From positions 1-5,266 of the forward strand of contig CAISKH010000129.1 in assembly GCA_903885865.1 (NCBI GenBank): DNA of 5,266 bases. The letters are read 5' to 3'. Source of the stretch: an uncultured Mucilaginibacter sp. GTDB lineage: Bacteria > Bacteroidota > Bacteroidia > Sphingobacteriales > Sphingobacteriaceae. The notes under the pieces were generated by a model. That model ran no database searches, had not been told where the DNA came from, and saw only the letters and a list, made by a program, of their open reading frames with translations. Shown in pieces: positions 1 through 5,266 of this stretch. How positions within the stretch are numbered: position 1 is the stretch's first letter; each line of letters opens with the position of its first letter. A program made the translations under genes and the position numbers.

Positions 1-2029
1 ATATTATACCAAATGCCGGCATAGCTCTTTTAAACGTATTGACATTAAAGCTTTTGGCTATAGATGTGTCGGCGGGGTCCGTTGTTAGTTTGAAATCGGC
101 GGTACTGTTAAACTCGCCCGGGAAAACCTGGTAACGCAACCCGGTAGCCGTACCCAGGTAATTAACCGGGACCAGCATTGTTTTATTATAAACATCGGTT
201 TTGGTTACTACGCTGCGTTTGCCTGTTGGCGTTATCACAATAGTTTGCAGTTCGCGGTATTGGTCGGGCGGAACATTGTAGGTAACCGGTGCGGTAAATT
301 CCATATCCGTTTCACGCGGGGTGTAACCATCAATAGTATAATACACCTTCGCACCTTTTACCGATGGTTTCAGATCGACCCTTAACTGGTTGCCGAACAT
401 AATGGTATCCTGCCCGCCGATAGCGGCAGGAACGCGGTAATCAAAGTTATTTTTATCAAACCAGGCTAAATGTGCTGGCAAACGGACCTGGGAGAAATCA
501 GTATAATTTTTATTGGCCAACTGTGTCCATGCTATTTCAGCCAAAGAGAGCATTCTGGGCAGGAGCATATATTCCAGTTTATTTGCTGTGGGGATGTATT
601 CGGTCCATAAATTAGCCTGTACACCTATTACATATTTTTGCTGATCAGGTGTTAAAACCGCCGGAACAGGGTTATAAGCATAGCTTTTTTGCAAAGGCGA
701 ATAACCACCGATGCCCAAAGGTTCGGTACCCAGTTTTCCCTGAGCGTGATCAAAATAAAGCCCCTGACTGCTTGGCGACATTATCACATCATGTTTTAAC
801 CCGGCAGCTTCTATTCCGCCTGCCTCGCCCTGCCAGCTCATTACGGTAGCATTGGGCGCCAAGCCACCCTCCAGTATCTCATCCCAGCCAATAACACTGC
901 GTCCCTTTGAATTCACAAATTGCTCCATGCGCGAGGTGAAATAACTTTGCAGGCCCTTCTCGTCCTTTAGCTTTAATTTTTTGATGAGTTTTTGGCAAAA
1001 ATCACTGTGTATCCAGTCGTCCTTGGCCACTTCATCACCGCCAATATGAATATACTTACCCGGAAAAAGATCCATCACCTCGGTTAAAATATCCTGCAAA
1101 AAGGCAAATGTTTCTTCGGTAGGGCAAAAAACATCATGCCGCTCACTCCATGTACCTGATACTTTATAGGTATCGGGCGGGTTACAGCCAAATTCAGGGT
1201 AAGCGGCCAGCGCAGCATCCGAGTGCCCGGGCATCTCAATTTCAGGTACGATGTTGATGTATTTTGCAGCAGCGTATTTTACTACGTCGCGTATCTCATC
1301 CTGCGTATAAAAGCCGCCATAGGGGGTATTGTCATATTGCTGCGGTGTGCGGTCGTGGTAATTGCCTATCAGCGTTTCGGGCCGCCTGCTGCCAATTTCT
1401 GTTAGTTTGGGGTATTTTTTTATTTCTATGCGCCAGCCCTGGTCGTCAGTTAGATGCCAGTGAAAATTATTGAGCTTATAGGCCGCCATCAGGTCGAGAT
1501 ATCTCTTAATTAGTTCGACCGAAAAAAAATGGCGCGATACATCCAGCATAAAGCCGCGATAGCTAAAACGCGGGTAATCGTCAATTTGTACGCAAGGCAG
1601 TTTAACTACGGCTCCATGCGATAGAGGCACTAATTGTATCAGCGTTTGTATACCGTAAAAAAGCCCGGCACCATTAGCGGCTATTGTAATATTGTTTGGC
1701 GTGATGGTTAAACGGTATCCTTCTGGTGGTAAGCCATCCGTACCGGCGCTGGTTAGTACCACGCTATTGTTTGCCTGCCCTGCATTAGCTTTGGGTATGA
1801 TATGCAGCATTGCTTTGTTTTGCAGGTAATCGGCAAAAAAAATTACTGGCCTGGTACTTAAACTATCGGCAAGTAATACTGTTTCCTGGCTAAGCATAAA
1901 CTCGCCGGGCATTTTTTTAACCGATACCGGCGCGGGTATAATACCCATGTTAGGGTCGGTGCCCTGAGCGTTTACAATTTTAGAAAAACAGAGGCAGGTA
2001 AAAAGCAATAAAAACGCCCTTTTATACAT
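1..2029 (-). CDS. Secreted beta-N-acetylhexosaminidase, glycoside hydrolase family 20 (3' end outside window)
   Basis: This enzyme removes terminal beta-linked GlcNAc/GalNAc from glycans or chitin fragments, probably in the periplasm or at the outer membrane. The first 676 codons are visible without a stop or frameshift. Residues 1-21 form a signal peptide (MYKR, a hydrophobic stretch, then VNA before Q22). An N-terminal GH20b-type domain follows (about 30-150). The catalytic barrel starts at YRGFMLDVSRHF (157-168) and contains HWHLTDDQGWR (190-200), HIGGDEV with the catalytic pair D332-E333, GWDEI (W382), Tyr425 in LYFD and LWTE (W475, E477). In this family the Asp positions the substrate acetamido group and the Glu is the acid/base. 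Next is a chitobiase C-terminal-like beta domain (YYTIDG, D567), then GLRY at 630 opening what may be a PA14-like domain cut by the window edge. No Shine-Dalgarno sequence precedes the start, which was chosen because it directly begins the signal peptide. It is separated from upstream trxB by a terminator, so it is probably transcribed alone. The family is certain; the exact substrate is not known. Confidence 0.95.
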   Translation of the reverse strand, partial: MYKRAFLLLFTCLCFSKIVNAQGTDPNMGIIPAPVSVKKMPGEFMLSQETVLLADSLSTRPVIFFADYLQNKAMLHIIPKANAGQANNSVVLTSAGTDGLPPEGYRLTITPNNITIAANGAGLFYGIQTLIQLVPLSHGAVVKLPCVQIDDYPRFSYRGFMLDVSRHFFSVELIKRYLDLMAAYKLNNFHWHLTDDQGWRIEIKKYPKLTEIGSRRPETLIGNYHDRTPQQYDNTPYGGFYTQDEIRDVVKYAAAKYINIVPEIEMPGHSDAALAAYPEFGCNPPDTYKVSGTWSERHDVFCPTEETFAFLQDILTEVMDLFPGKYIHIGGDEVAKDDWIHSDFCQKLIKKLKLKDEKGLQSYFTSRMEQFVNSKGRSVIGWDEILEGGLAPNATVMSWQGEAGGIEAAGLKHDVIMSPSSQGLYFDHAQGKLGTEPLGIGGYSPLQKSYAYNPVPAVLTPDQQKYVIGVQANLWTEYIPTANKLEYMLLPRMLSLAEIAWTQLANKNYTDFSQVRLPAHLAWFDKNNFDYRVPAAIGGQDTIMFGNQLRVDLKPSVKGAKVYYTIDGYTPRETDMEFTAPVTYNVPPDQYRELQTIVITPTGKRSVVTKTDVYNKTMLVPVNYLGTATGLRYQVFPGEFNSTADFKLTTDPADTSIAKSFNVNTFKRAMPAFGII

Positions 2030-2037
2030 AACTATAA

Positions 2038-2051
2038 ATTAACCGGTTAAT
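2038..2051. promoter_or_regulatory. 14-bp perfect palindrome upstream of the hexosaminidase start (candidate operator)
   Basis: ATTAACCGGTTAAT is a perfect inverted repeat whose nearest edge lies 8 bases from the hexosaminidase start codon. The centre is CG, as in many LacI-family operators, and LacI-type regulators often control sugar-degradation genes. The position between promoter and start would suit a repressor. No regulator gene is in the window, and a 14-bp palindrome can occur by chance in a few kilobases, so the role is inferred. Confidence 0.35.
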
Positions 2052-2121
2052 AAAGATTGGTGAAGTTAACAGATTGTAAAACTATTACCGCATTTGCAAA
2101 GTAAAAAAAATGCTGCAAAGC

Positions 2122-2142
2122 AAAAAGCCGCCTTTCGGCGGC
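2122..2142 (-). terminator. Intrinsic terminator of trxB
   Basis: Read on the minus strand, GCCGCC, a GAAA tetraloop and GGCGGC form a perfect 6-bp all-GC stem followed directly by TTTTT. It starts 22 bases after the trxB stop codon and so should end the trxB transcript before the hexosaminidase gene. Another T-rich run lies further downstream (2103-2110). Confidence 0.85.
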
Positions 2143-2164
2143 AATTATTTGGATGATTACCGTT

Positions 2165-3124
2165 TTATTGCAGAGCAACCGTATGTTCCTTCGCGGCTAA
2201 ATAACGTTCCGCATCAATGGCAGCCATACAGCCTGTACCTGCGGCGGTTACCGCCTGGCGGTAAATATGATCCTGCGCGTCGCCGCAGCAAAAAACGCCC
2301 TCTATATTGGTTTGGGTCGAGCCGGGTTTGGTAATAATATAGCCTGTTGCATCCATATCAAGCCAGTTTTTGAATATTTCTGTATTGGGCTGATGGCCAA
2401 TAGCGACGAAAAAGCCGGTCACGTCCAGGGTTCTTTCTTCATTGGTTTTATTGCTGAAAACCTTTACACCGTTCACGCTTTGCCCGTCGCCTAATATTTC
2501 TTGAGTTTGGGTATTATATAAAACTTCAATATTATGGGTATTCAATACACGGTGCATCATGGCTTTTGAGGCGCGAAACTCATGGCGGCGAACGATCATA
2601 TACACCTTTTTACATAGTTTTGCCAGGTAGGTCGCTTCTTCGGCAGCGGTATCGCCCGCCCCTACTATGGCTACATCCTGCCCTTTAAAAAAGAAACCAT
2701 CGCAAACCGCGCAGGCTGAAACACCGAACCCGCTATACTTTTGTTCAGACTCCAGCCCCAGCCATTTGGCCGAAGCGCCTGTTGATATAATAACGGTATC
2801 AGCCAGGATAGTTTTACTTTCATCAACTACTACTTTATGCGGCAGGCTTGAAAAATCAACCGAACTTACATAACCAAAACGAATATCTGTACCCAGGCGT
2901 TCGGCCTGCTTGCGGAAATCTTCCATCATTTCGGGGCCCATAATGCCGTTAGGGTAACCGGGGTAATTCTCTACATCGGTAGTTTGGGTTAGCTGGCCGC
3001 CGGCAAGCATACCTGTGTACATAACCGGTTTCAGATCAGCGCGTGAAGCGTATATGGCAGCCGTATACCCGGCAGGGCCCGAACCTATGATCAGGCATTT
3101 AACGTGTTCCGTATTTTCAGACAT
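2165..3124 (-). CDS. trxB: Thioredoxin reductase (NADPH, FAD-dependent)
   Basis: This cytoplasmic flavoenzyme passes electrons from NADPH through FAD and a redox disulfide to thioredoxin. The 319-residue length is normal for the low-molecular-weight bacterial type. Visible motifs, in order: the FAD-binding GSGPAG at 14-19, the GGQL region at 42-45, the redox-active C138-A-V-C141 followed by DGFFFKG, the NADPH-binding GAGDTA at 155-160, VRRHEFRA at 178-185 (the two arginines fit NADPH 2'-phosphate binding), AIGHQPNT at 241-248, and the C-terminal FAD motif GDAQDHIYRQAVTAAGTG. One oddity is a vicinal pair C279-C280 just before that Gly-Asp, where E. coli TrxB has two alanines (from memory). The start is the ATG that places the Rossmann motif about 13 residues in, as in relatives. 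A Bacteroidota-type promoter candidate precedes it and a clear terminator follows. It is divergent from the methyltransferase gene. Confidence 0.97.
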   Translation of the reverse strand: MSENTEHVKCLIIGSGPAGYTAAIYASRADLKPVMYTGMLAGGQLTQTTDVENYPGYPNGIMGPEMMEDFRKQAERLGTDIRFGYVSSVDFSSLPHKVVVDESKTILADTVIISTGASAKWLGLESEQKYSGFGVSACAVCDGFFFKGQDVAIVGAGDTAAEEATYLAKLCKKVYMIVRRHEFRASKAMMHRVLNTHNIEVLYNTQTQEILGDGQSVNGVKVFSNKTNEERTLDVTGFFVAIGHQPNTEIFKNWLDMDATGYIITKPGSTQTNIEGVFCCGDAQDHIYRQAVTAAGTGCMAAIDAERYLAAKEHTVALQ

Positions 3125-3144
3125 CAGATTTTAAAAATGAAAAG

Positions 3145-3176
3145 CAAAAATAGGATTAATTGCGTCGCTTATCAAT
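3145..3176 (-). promoter_or_regulatory. Candidate Bacteroidota-type promoter for trxB
   Basis: On the minus strand, ATTG (3176-3173) is followed after 20 bases by TATTTTTG (3152-3145). This fits the Bacteroidota primary-sigma pattern TTTG, 19-21 bases, TAnnTTTG with one mismatch in the upstream box. Transcription would start around 3138-3141, leaving a very short leader before the trxB ATG at 3124, with no Shine-Dalgarno sequence. Motif match only. Confidence 0.45.
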
Positions 3177-3188
3177 AGGTATTGGTCA

Positions 3189-3208
3189 GTATATTGCCAT
3201 TAGATTTT
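3189..3208 (+). repeat. Dispersed repeat, copy A (short)
   Basis: GTATATTGCCATTA at 3189-3202 is identical to 4604-4617 (copy C). The longer stretch 3191-3208 matches 4128-4145 (copy B) at 17 of 18 bases, including the following GATTTT. It lies in the spacer between trxB and the methyltransferase gene, so copies A and B flank the methyltransferase in the same orientation. Function unknown. Confidence 0.6.
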
Positions 3209-3240
3209 CGTTTTAGACACATTCCAAATGGAAGCCCAAC

Positions 3241-3271
3241 CTTGTATAAATATTATCAAAAATTAATTTTT
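3241..3271 (+). promoter_or_regulatory. Candidate Bacteroidota-type promoter for the methyltransferase gene
   Basis: CTTG (3241-3244) and TAATTTTT (3264-3271) are separated by 19 bases. This approximates TTTG, 19-21 bases, TAnnTTTG with one mismatch in each box. It would start transcription roughly 30-35 bases before the ATG at 3310. The surroundings are AT-rich, so a chance match is possible. Confidence 0.4.
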
Positions 3272-3309
3272 ATATCCTCAGCGCATTACATTAGCGAAAA
3301 ATTAAAATT

Positions 3310-4101
3310 ATGCTGTCAAACCTGTTCCGTAAAATAGTTGACCTCACCCCAAAGTTGAGCCTGCATATCTGGAAGCTATTTTATGAAATTACAGCCCGTT
3401 TGTATAAAAAACAGATCGACTGGAAATTTATGAACTACGGTTTTGCAGAGCCGCAGAACCCGCCAACTAATGATTATGGCGCCCTTTGCGGCAACCTGTA
3501 CCATCACCTGTTCAATAAAACGGATATAACCGGTAAGCGTGTTCTTGAAATTGGTTGCGGCCGCGGGGGCGGCTGTGAACTGGTACTGCAATATAACCCA
3601 AAAGCTGTCACCGGGCTCGATTATTCTGAAAACGTTATTAAGTTTTGTAAGCAAGCCTACAAGCAAGGCGATATAACCTTTGTAACCGGCAATGCCGAAA
3701 ACCTGCCCTTTGCTGATGAAAGTTTTGATATTATTGTAAATGCCGAATCATCGCATTGTTATGGCAACCGCGAACTGTTTTTTAAGGAGGTTGCACGTAC
3801 CCTTAAGCCTGGCGGGTATTTTTTATATGCCGATTTTATGGGCAGCATACATTATCCTAAACGCCCCCTACAGCTTACCCATTGCGGATTGAAGGTTATT
3901 ACGCAACAGGATATTACAGCAAATGTATTGCTCAGCATGGATCAAAGCGTTACTTACAAGGATGCGCTGATAAAAAAAGTAGCGCTTAAACCTTTGCGTA
4001 AAGCAATAGGCGATTTTGCAGGCGTACCGGGATCAGACATTTACAATAAATTTAAAAACGGCCATACGATCTATTTTTCCATGCTTTGCCAAAAGGCATA
4101 A
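3310..4101 (+). CDS. Class I SAM-dependent methyltransferase, phthiotriol dimycocerosate O-methyltransferase-like
   Basis: A 263-residue soluble protein with a Rossmann-type methyltransferase fold. The SAM-binding motif I is VLEIGCGRGGG (78-88). GLDYS follows, with acidic D104 at the end of strand 2, expected to hold the SAM ribose. Then come GNAENLPF (127-134), FDIIVNAESSHCY (139-151) and LKPGGYFLYADF (165-176). The basic N-terminus leads into FMNYGFAEP (40-48). The run NAESSHCY, the GG(Y)F-YAD element and the C-terminal GVPGSDIY segment resemble, from memory, the mycobacterial phthiotriol/phenolphthiotriol dimycocerosate methyltransferase (Rv2952 type), which O-methylates a lipid diol and is about 270 residues long. 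A lipid or polyketide-like hydroxyl substrate is therefore possible here but unproven, as Bacteroidota do not make those mycobacterial lipids. The gene appears to stand alone, divergent from trxB and convergent with the MORN gene. No terminator is evident right after its stop. No Shine-Dalgarno sequence; the ATG follows an AT-rich leader. Confidence 0.88.
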   Translation: MLSNLFRKIVDLTPKLSLHIWKLFYEITARLYKKQIDWKFMNYGFAEPQNPPTNDYGALCGNLYHHLFNKTDITGKRVLEIGCGRGGGCELVLQYNPKAVTGLDYSENVIKFCKQAYKQGDITFVTGNAENLPFADESFDIIVNAESSHCYGNRELFFKEVARTLKPGGYFLYADFMGSIHYPKRPLQLTHCGLKVITQQDITANVLLSMDQSVTYKDALIKKVALKPLRKAIGDFAGVPGSDIYNKFKNGHTIYFSMLCQKA

Positions 4102-4139
4102 ACATTTAATTTTATGGTACAGGTGGCATATTGGCATTA
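4100..4139 (+). repeat. 40-bp direct repeat, copy B
   Basis: This segment matches 4578-4617 at 34 of 40 bases without gaps, in the same orientation. Both begin AAACATTTA and share AGGTGG, ATATTG and CATTA. It starts inside the TAA stop of the methyltransferase gene. The six differences suggest an old duplication or two members of a dispersed repeat family. Confidence 0.75.
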
Positions 4140-4155
4140 GATTTTGGTTGGTGTA

Positions 4156-4179
4156 GTGATTCACAAAATAGTGAATCAC
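4156..4179. repeat. Perfect 9-bp inverted repeat built from GTGAATCAC
   Basis: GTGATTCAC (4156-4164), the loop AAAATA and GTGAATCAC (4171-4179) form a perfect 9-bp stem with a 6-base loop. It begins 54 bases after the methyltransferase stop. It could be a weak transcript end or stabilising hairpin, but no T-run follows on the plus strand, so an intrinsic terminator is not supported. Its arms are members of the GAATCAC repeat cluster. Confidence 0.65.
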
Positions 4180-4455
4180 ATGAATCACTTGAATCACTTT
4201 ATGCCTTTAAGTTACTGTAAATTACCATTTTACAAAAACAGGGTGAATCACCCTGAATCAGTACAAAGACTTTAAATAAGACTATTTAAACAATTGAAAA
4301 TAAATTATTTATGATTTTTTTGTACTTGTTGCAAAAACCTTCATGGATCATTTTTATGAATCACCTTATTCGTCAGTTTTTTTTAGTATAATTTCATATT
4401 AATTCGTTGATAATCAAATAAATGCAAATTACCTGATTTTAGCAGGACGAATCAC
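4156..4455. repeat. Cluster of GAATCAC heptamers
   Basis: GAATCAC occurs in the plus orientation at 4173, 4182, 4191, 4245, 4358 and 4449, and once inverted at 4158-4164. A near-copy, GAATCAG, lies at 4255. The copies at 4173, 4182 and 4191 form three tandem 9-bp units of the form GAATCAC(A/T)T. The copy at 4245 lies inside the palindrome GGGTGAATCACCC (4241-4253). Seven exact copies in 300 bases is far above chance. Possible meanings are a dispersed repeat family, a multi-site protein-binding region or a decayed mobile element; the sequence does not decide between them. Confidence 0.75.
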
Positions 4456-4472
4456 AAGAACAAAAATCAGGT
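4431..4472. repeat. 10-bp perfect inverted repeat
   Basis: ACCTGATTTT (4431-4440) and AAAATCAGGT (4463-4472) are exact reverse complements separated by 22 bases. The loop contains one GAATCAC copy (4449-4455). The right arm ends 9 bases before the GC-rich double palindrome, so it may form part of the same element. No T-run follows either arm. Confidence 0.6.
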
Positions 4473-4481
4473 TTATGTCTT

Positions 4482-4569
4482 CGCAGTGGTCTCTCGTAGA
4501 GGGCCCTGCGTGGGATGCACAGTGGGCTAAACCGTAATATGTGCAGGGTCCTCTGCCGAGAGACCCTGC
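4482..4569. repeat. REP/BIME-like pair of GC-rich palindromes
   Basis: Two related palindromes lie about 30 bases apart. The right one (4543-4569) pairs GCAGGGTC with GACCCTGC and TCT with AGA, with one bulged C and a GCCG loop: 11 Watson-Crick pairs. The left one (4482-4510) pairs CGCAG with CTGCG, GG with CC, a T-G wobble and CTCT with AGAG around a CGT loop, with two single-base bulges. The two arms can also pair with each other: 4483-4509 against 4543-4569 gives 24 Watson-Crick pairs plus one G-T, closing a 33-base loop. Two palindromes in opposite orientation between convergent genes is the arrangement of bacterial interspersed mosaic elements. No RAYT transposase gene is in the window, and no GTAG tetranucleotide is seen directly beside either palindrome. 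It could instead be a structured RNA or a two-way transcript end. Confidence 0.7.
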
Positions 4570-4577
4570 TTGGACTG

Positions 4578-4617
4578 AAACATTTATTTTAATAGTATAG
4601 GTGGTATATTGCCATTA
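4578..4617 (+). repeat. 40-bp direct repeat, copy C
   Basis: Partner of copy B (4100-4139), with 34 of 40 bases identical. Its last 14 bases are also identical to copy A. It ends on the three bases that form the minus-strand stop codon of the MORN gene, so the gene terminates inside the repeat. Just beyond it, TTACTGA (4615-4621) and TCAGTAA (4628-4634) form a small 7-bp hairpin across the stop codon. Confidence 0.75.
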
Positions 4618-5266
4618 CTGATCATCGTCAGTAATTGGTTTTCCGAAACCTACACTATTTAATCCTTTACCTATTTTATCTGCATGTTTTAACCATATCT
4701 GTGAGTTTCGTTGTTGCATCTTCTGTTCAACATTTTTTACCTTAAAATATTGCAAGAAATTAAAACCATAGGTTTGCTCTATTGGCACATCATCATAATA
4801 AAAGGGTTGAAATTTGGGGCCATTAAAAAAAGCATTTTTTATAGCAGCTAAAATTTTTGTATCCATTTCCTCATTTGCTATTATTTCAACTACCTTGCCA
4901 TCCACCGCTAAAGAAAGTAAAAACATGGTTGATGTGTTTTTCAAAGAATCAATATAAGGTTTTAGCGCCTTGTTTAAATAAGAATCAAAATTGGCGGGGA
5001 TCTTTGCCGATTTAATGTGACTAATTGATCTAATTAATTTGTTATGCCAATACACGTCAGTAATTAACGGCTTATCCATGTTTTCAAAATATGTATTCCA
5101 TTCGCCTTCTTTTTTATCATTAATAAACTTACCTGATAAATTTACTTTTCCTGAGTGCGGATCATAAACCTCGTACAAACCATTTAACTTATCGTGCTCA
5201 TATATAAATGAAGTAGTTTTGTGTTTATATAGATTGTACTCGACCCACATACCTGTTTTCATACCA
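4615..5266 (-). CDS. MORN-repeat protein with TonB-C-like C-terminal domain (5' end outside window)
   Basis: I do not recognise a named gene. The frame stays open to the right edge. Residue numbers here count from the first ATG in the window (5262-5260), but that ATG sits inside what looks like a MORN-type unit (G-MKTGMWVEY), so translation probably starts further upstream. Residues 1-60 hold MORN_2-like repeats: GMWVEY, NGLYEVYD and KKEGEWNTYFEN follow the G-x-W/Y-x-x-Y pattern. Such repeats form beta-hairpin arrays and are common in Bacteroidota envelope and YwqK-like proteins. Residues about 112-176 (LLSLAVDGKVVEI, an AIKNAFF helix, GPKFQPFYYDDVPIEQ and a final FKV strand) resemble the beta-alpha-beta pattern of TonB C-terminal domains, where xWxP and a closing hydrophobic strand recur. 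A polar tail ends ITDDDQ. The MORN plus TonB-C reading is pattern-based. A periplasmic location is inferred, as the N-terminus is not visible. Confidence 0.72.
   Translation of the reverse strand, partial: GMKTGMWVEYNLYKHKTTSFIYEHDKLNGLYEVYDPHSGKVNLSGKFINDKKEGEWNTYFENMDKPLITDVYWHNKLIRSISHIKSAKIPANFDSYLNKALKPYIDSLKNTSTMFLLSLAVDGKVVEIIANEEMDTKILAAIKNAFFNGPKFQPFYYDDVPIEQTYGFNFLQYFKVKNVEQKMQQRNSQIWLKHADKIGKGLNSVGFGKPITDDDQ

Larger units (their letters stand above)
4102..4614. other. Gene-free, repeat-dense spacer between convergent genes
   Basis: No convincing coding region is seen on either strand; the longest plus-strand reading frame noticed is about 31 codons and consists largely of translated repeats. 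From left to right the spacer holds direct repeat B, the GAATCAC heptamer cluster, a plain AT-rich stretch (about 4262-4350), a lone GAATCAC copy (4358-4364), a 10-bp inverted repeat, a double GC-rich palindrome and direct repeat C. The two GC-rich palindromes stand out sharply from the AT-rich surroundings. Genes converge on it from both sides, the usual site for REP-type elements and for bidirectional transcription ends. Confidence 0.75.

Noticed and set aside
2097..2126. A TTTG / TAnnTTTG promoter for the hexosaminidase gene
   Set aside because: Candidate boxes on the minus strand have spacings of about 12, 16 or 18 bases, or poor -7 matches, so none fits the 19-21 base rule well enough to call.
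2110..2494. Open frames of about 75 codons on the plus strand across the end of trxB
   Set aside because: They are antisense to the strongly supported trxB, and one starts inside the trxB terminator region.
3376..3666. A 96-codon open frame on the minus strand opposite the methyltransferase gene
   Set aside because: It lies wholly antisense to a gene with clear methyltransferase motifs, shows no domain pattern, and has no promoter or ribosome-site signal of its own.
4156..4179. Intrinsic terminator for the methyltransferase gene
   Set aside because: The 9-bp stem is AT-rich and is not followed by a T-run on the plus strand, so it was kept only as an inverted repeat.
4180..4275. A small plus-strand frame of 31 codons in the repeat-rich spacer
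   Set aside because: Much of its sequence is translated GAATCAC repeat, and there is no start signal or recognisable peptide feature.
4156..4510. Possible CRISPR array from the recurring short repeats
   Set aside because: The repeats are only 7-9 bases with irregular spacing; no 25-40 base repeat or regular spacer is present, and no cas gene is seen.

Overview
The window looks like chromosomal DNA from a Bacteroidota bacterium, most likely of the Sphingobacteriaceae (Pedobacter/Mucilaginibacter type). This is inferred from the style of the proteins (secreted GH20 hexosaminidase, Bacteroidota-like TrxB, a MORN/TonB-C-like protein), the moderate GC content with AT-rich spacers, the lack of Shine-Dalgarno sequences before the starts, and two plausible TTTG / TAnnTTTG promoters. 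No rRNA, tRNA, CRISPR array or transposase gene was found.

Layout. Positions 1-2029 (minus) hold an exported family-20 beta-N-acetylhexosaminidase whose C-terminus runs off the left edge. A 14-bp perfect palindrome lies 8 bases upstream of its start. Next comes an intrinsic terminator (about 2122-2142) that ends trxB (2165-3124, minus), a complete thioredoxin reductase. A 185-bp divergent spacer carries one candidate promoter for trxB and one for a plus-strand class I SAM-dependent methyltransferase (3310-4101). That enzyme resembles the mycobacterial phthiotriol/phenolphthiotriol dimycocerosate O-methyltransferases. At the right edge, on the minus strand, is the C-terminal part of a MORN-repeat protein with a TonB-C-like tail (4615-5266, 5' end outside the window).

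The most unusual part is the 513-bp gap between the convergent methyltransferase and MORN genes (4102-4614). I see no gene in it, but it is full of structure. It has a cluster of GAATCAC heptamers (three in 9-bp tandem, one pair forming a 9-bp hairpin, one inside a 13-bp palindrome) and a 10-bp inverted repeat. It also has two related GC-rich palindromes that fold singly or together into a 25-pair hairpin, like a REP/BIME element. Two direct copies of a 40-bp sequence (34/40 identical) bracket the whole gap, and a third, shorter copy of its core lies in the trxB/methyltransferase spacer.

The genes do not form one pathway: glycan degradation, thiol redox control, small-molecule or lipid methylation and an unassigned envelope-type protein sit side by side, and each appears to be its own transcription unit.
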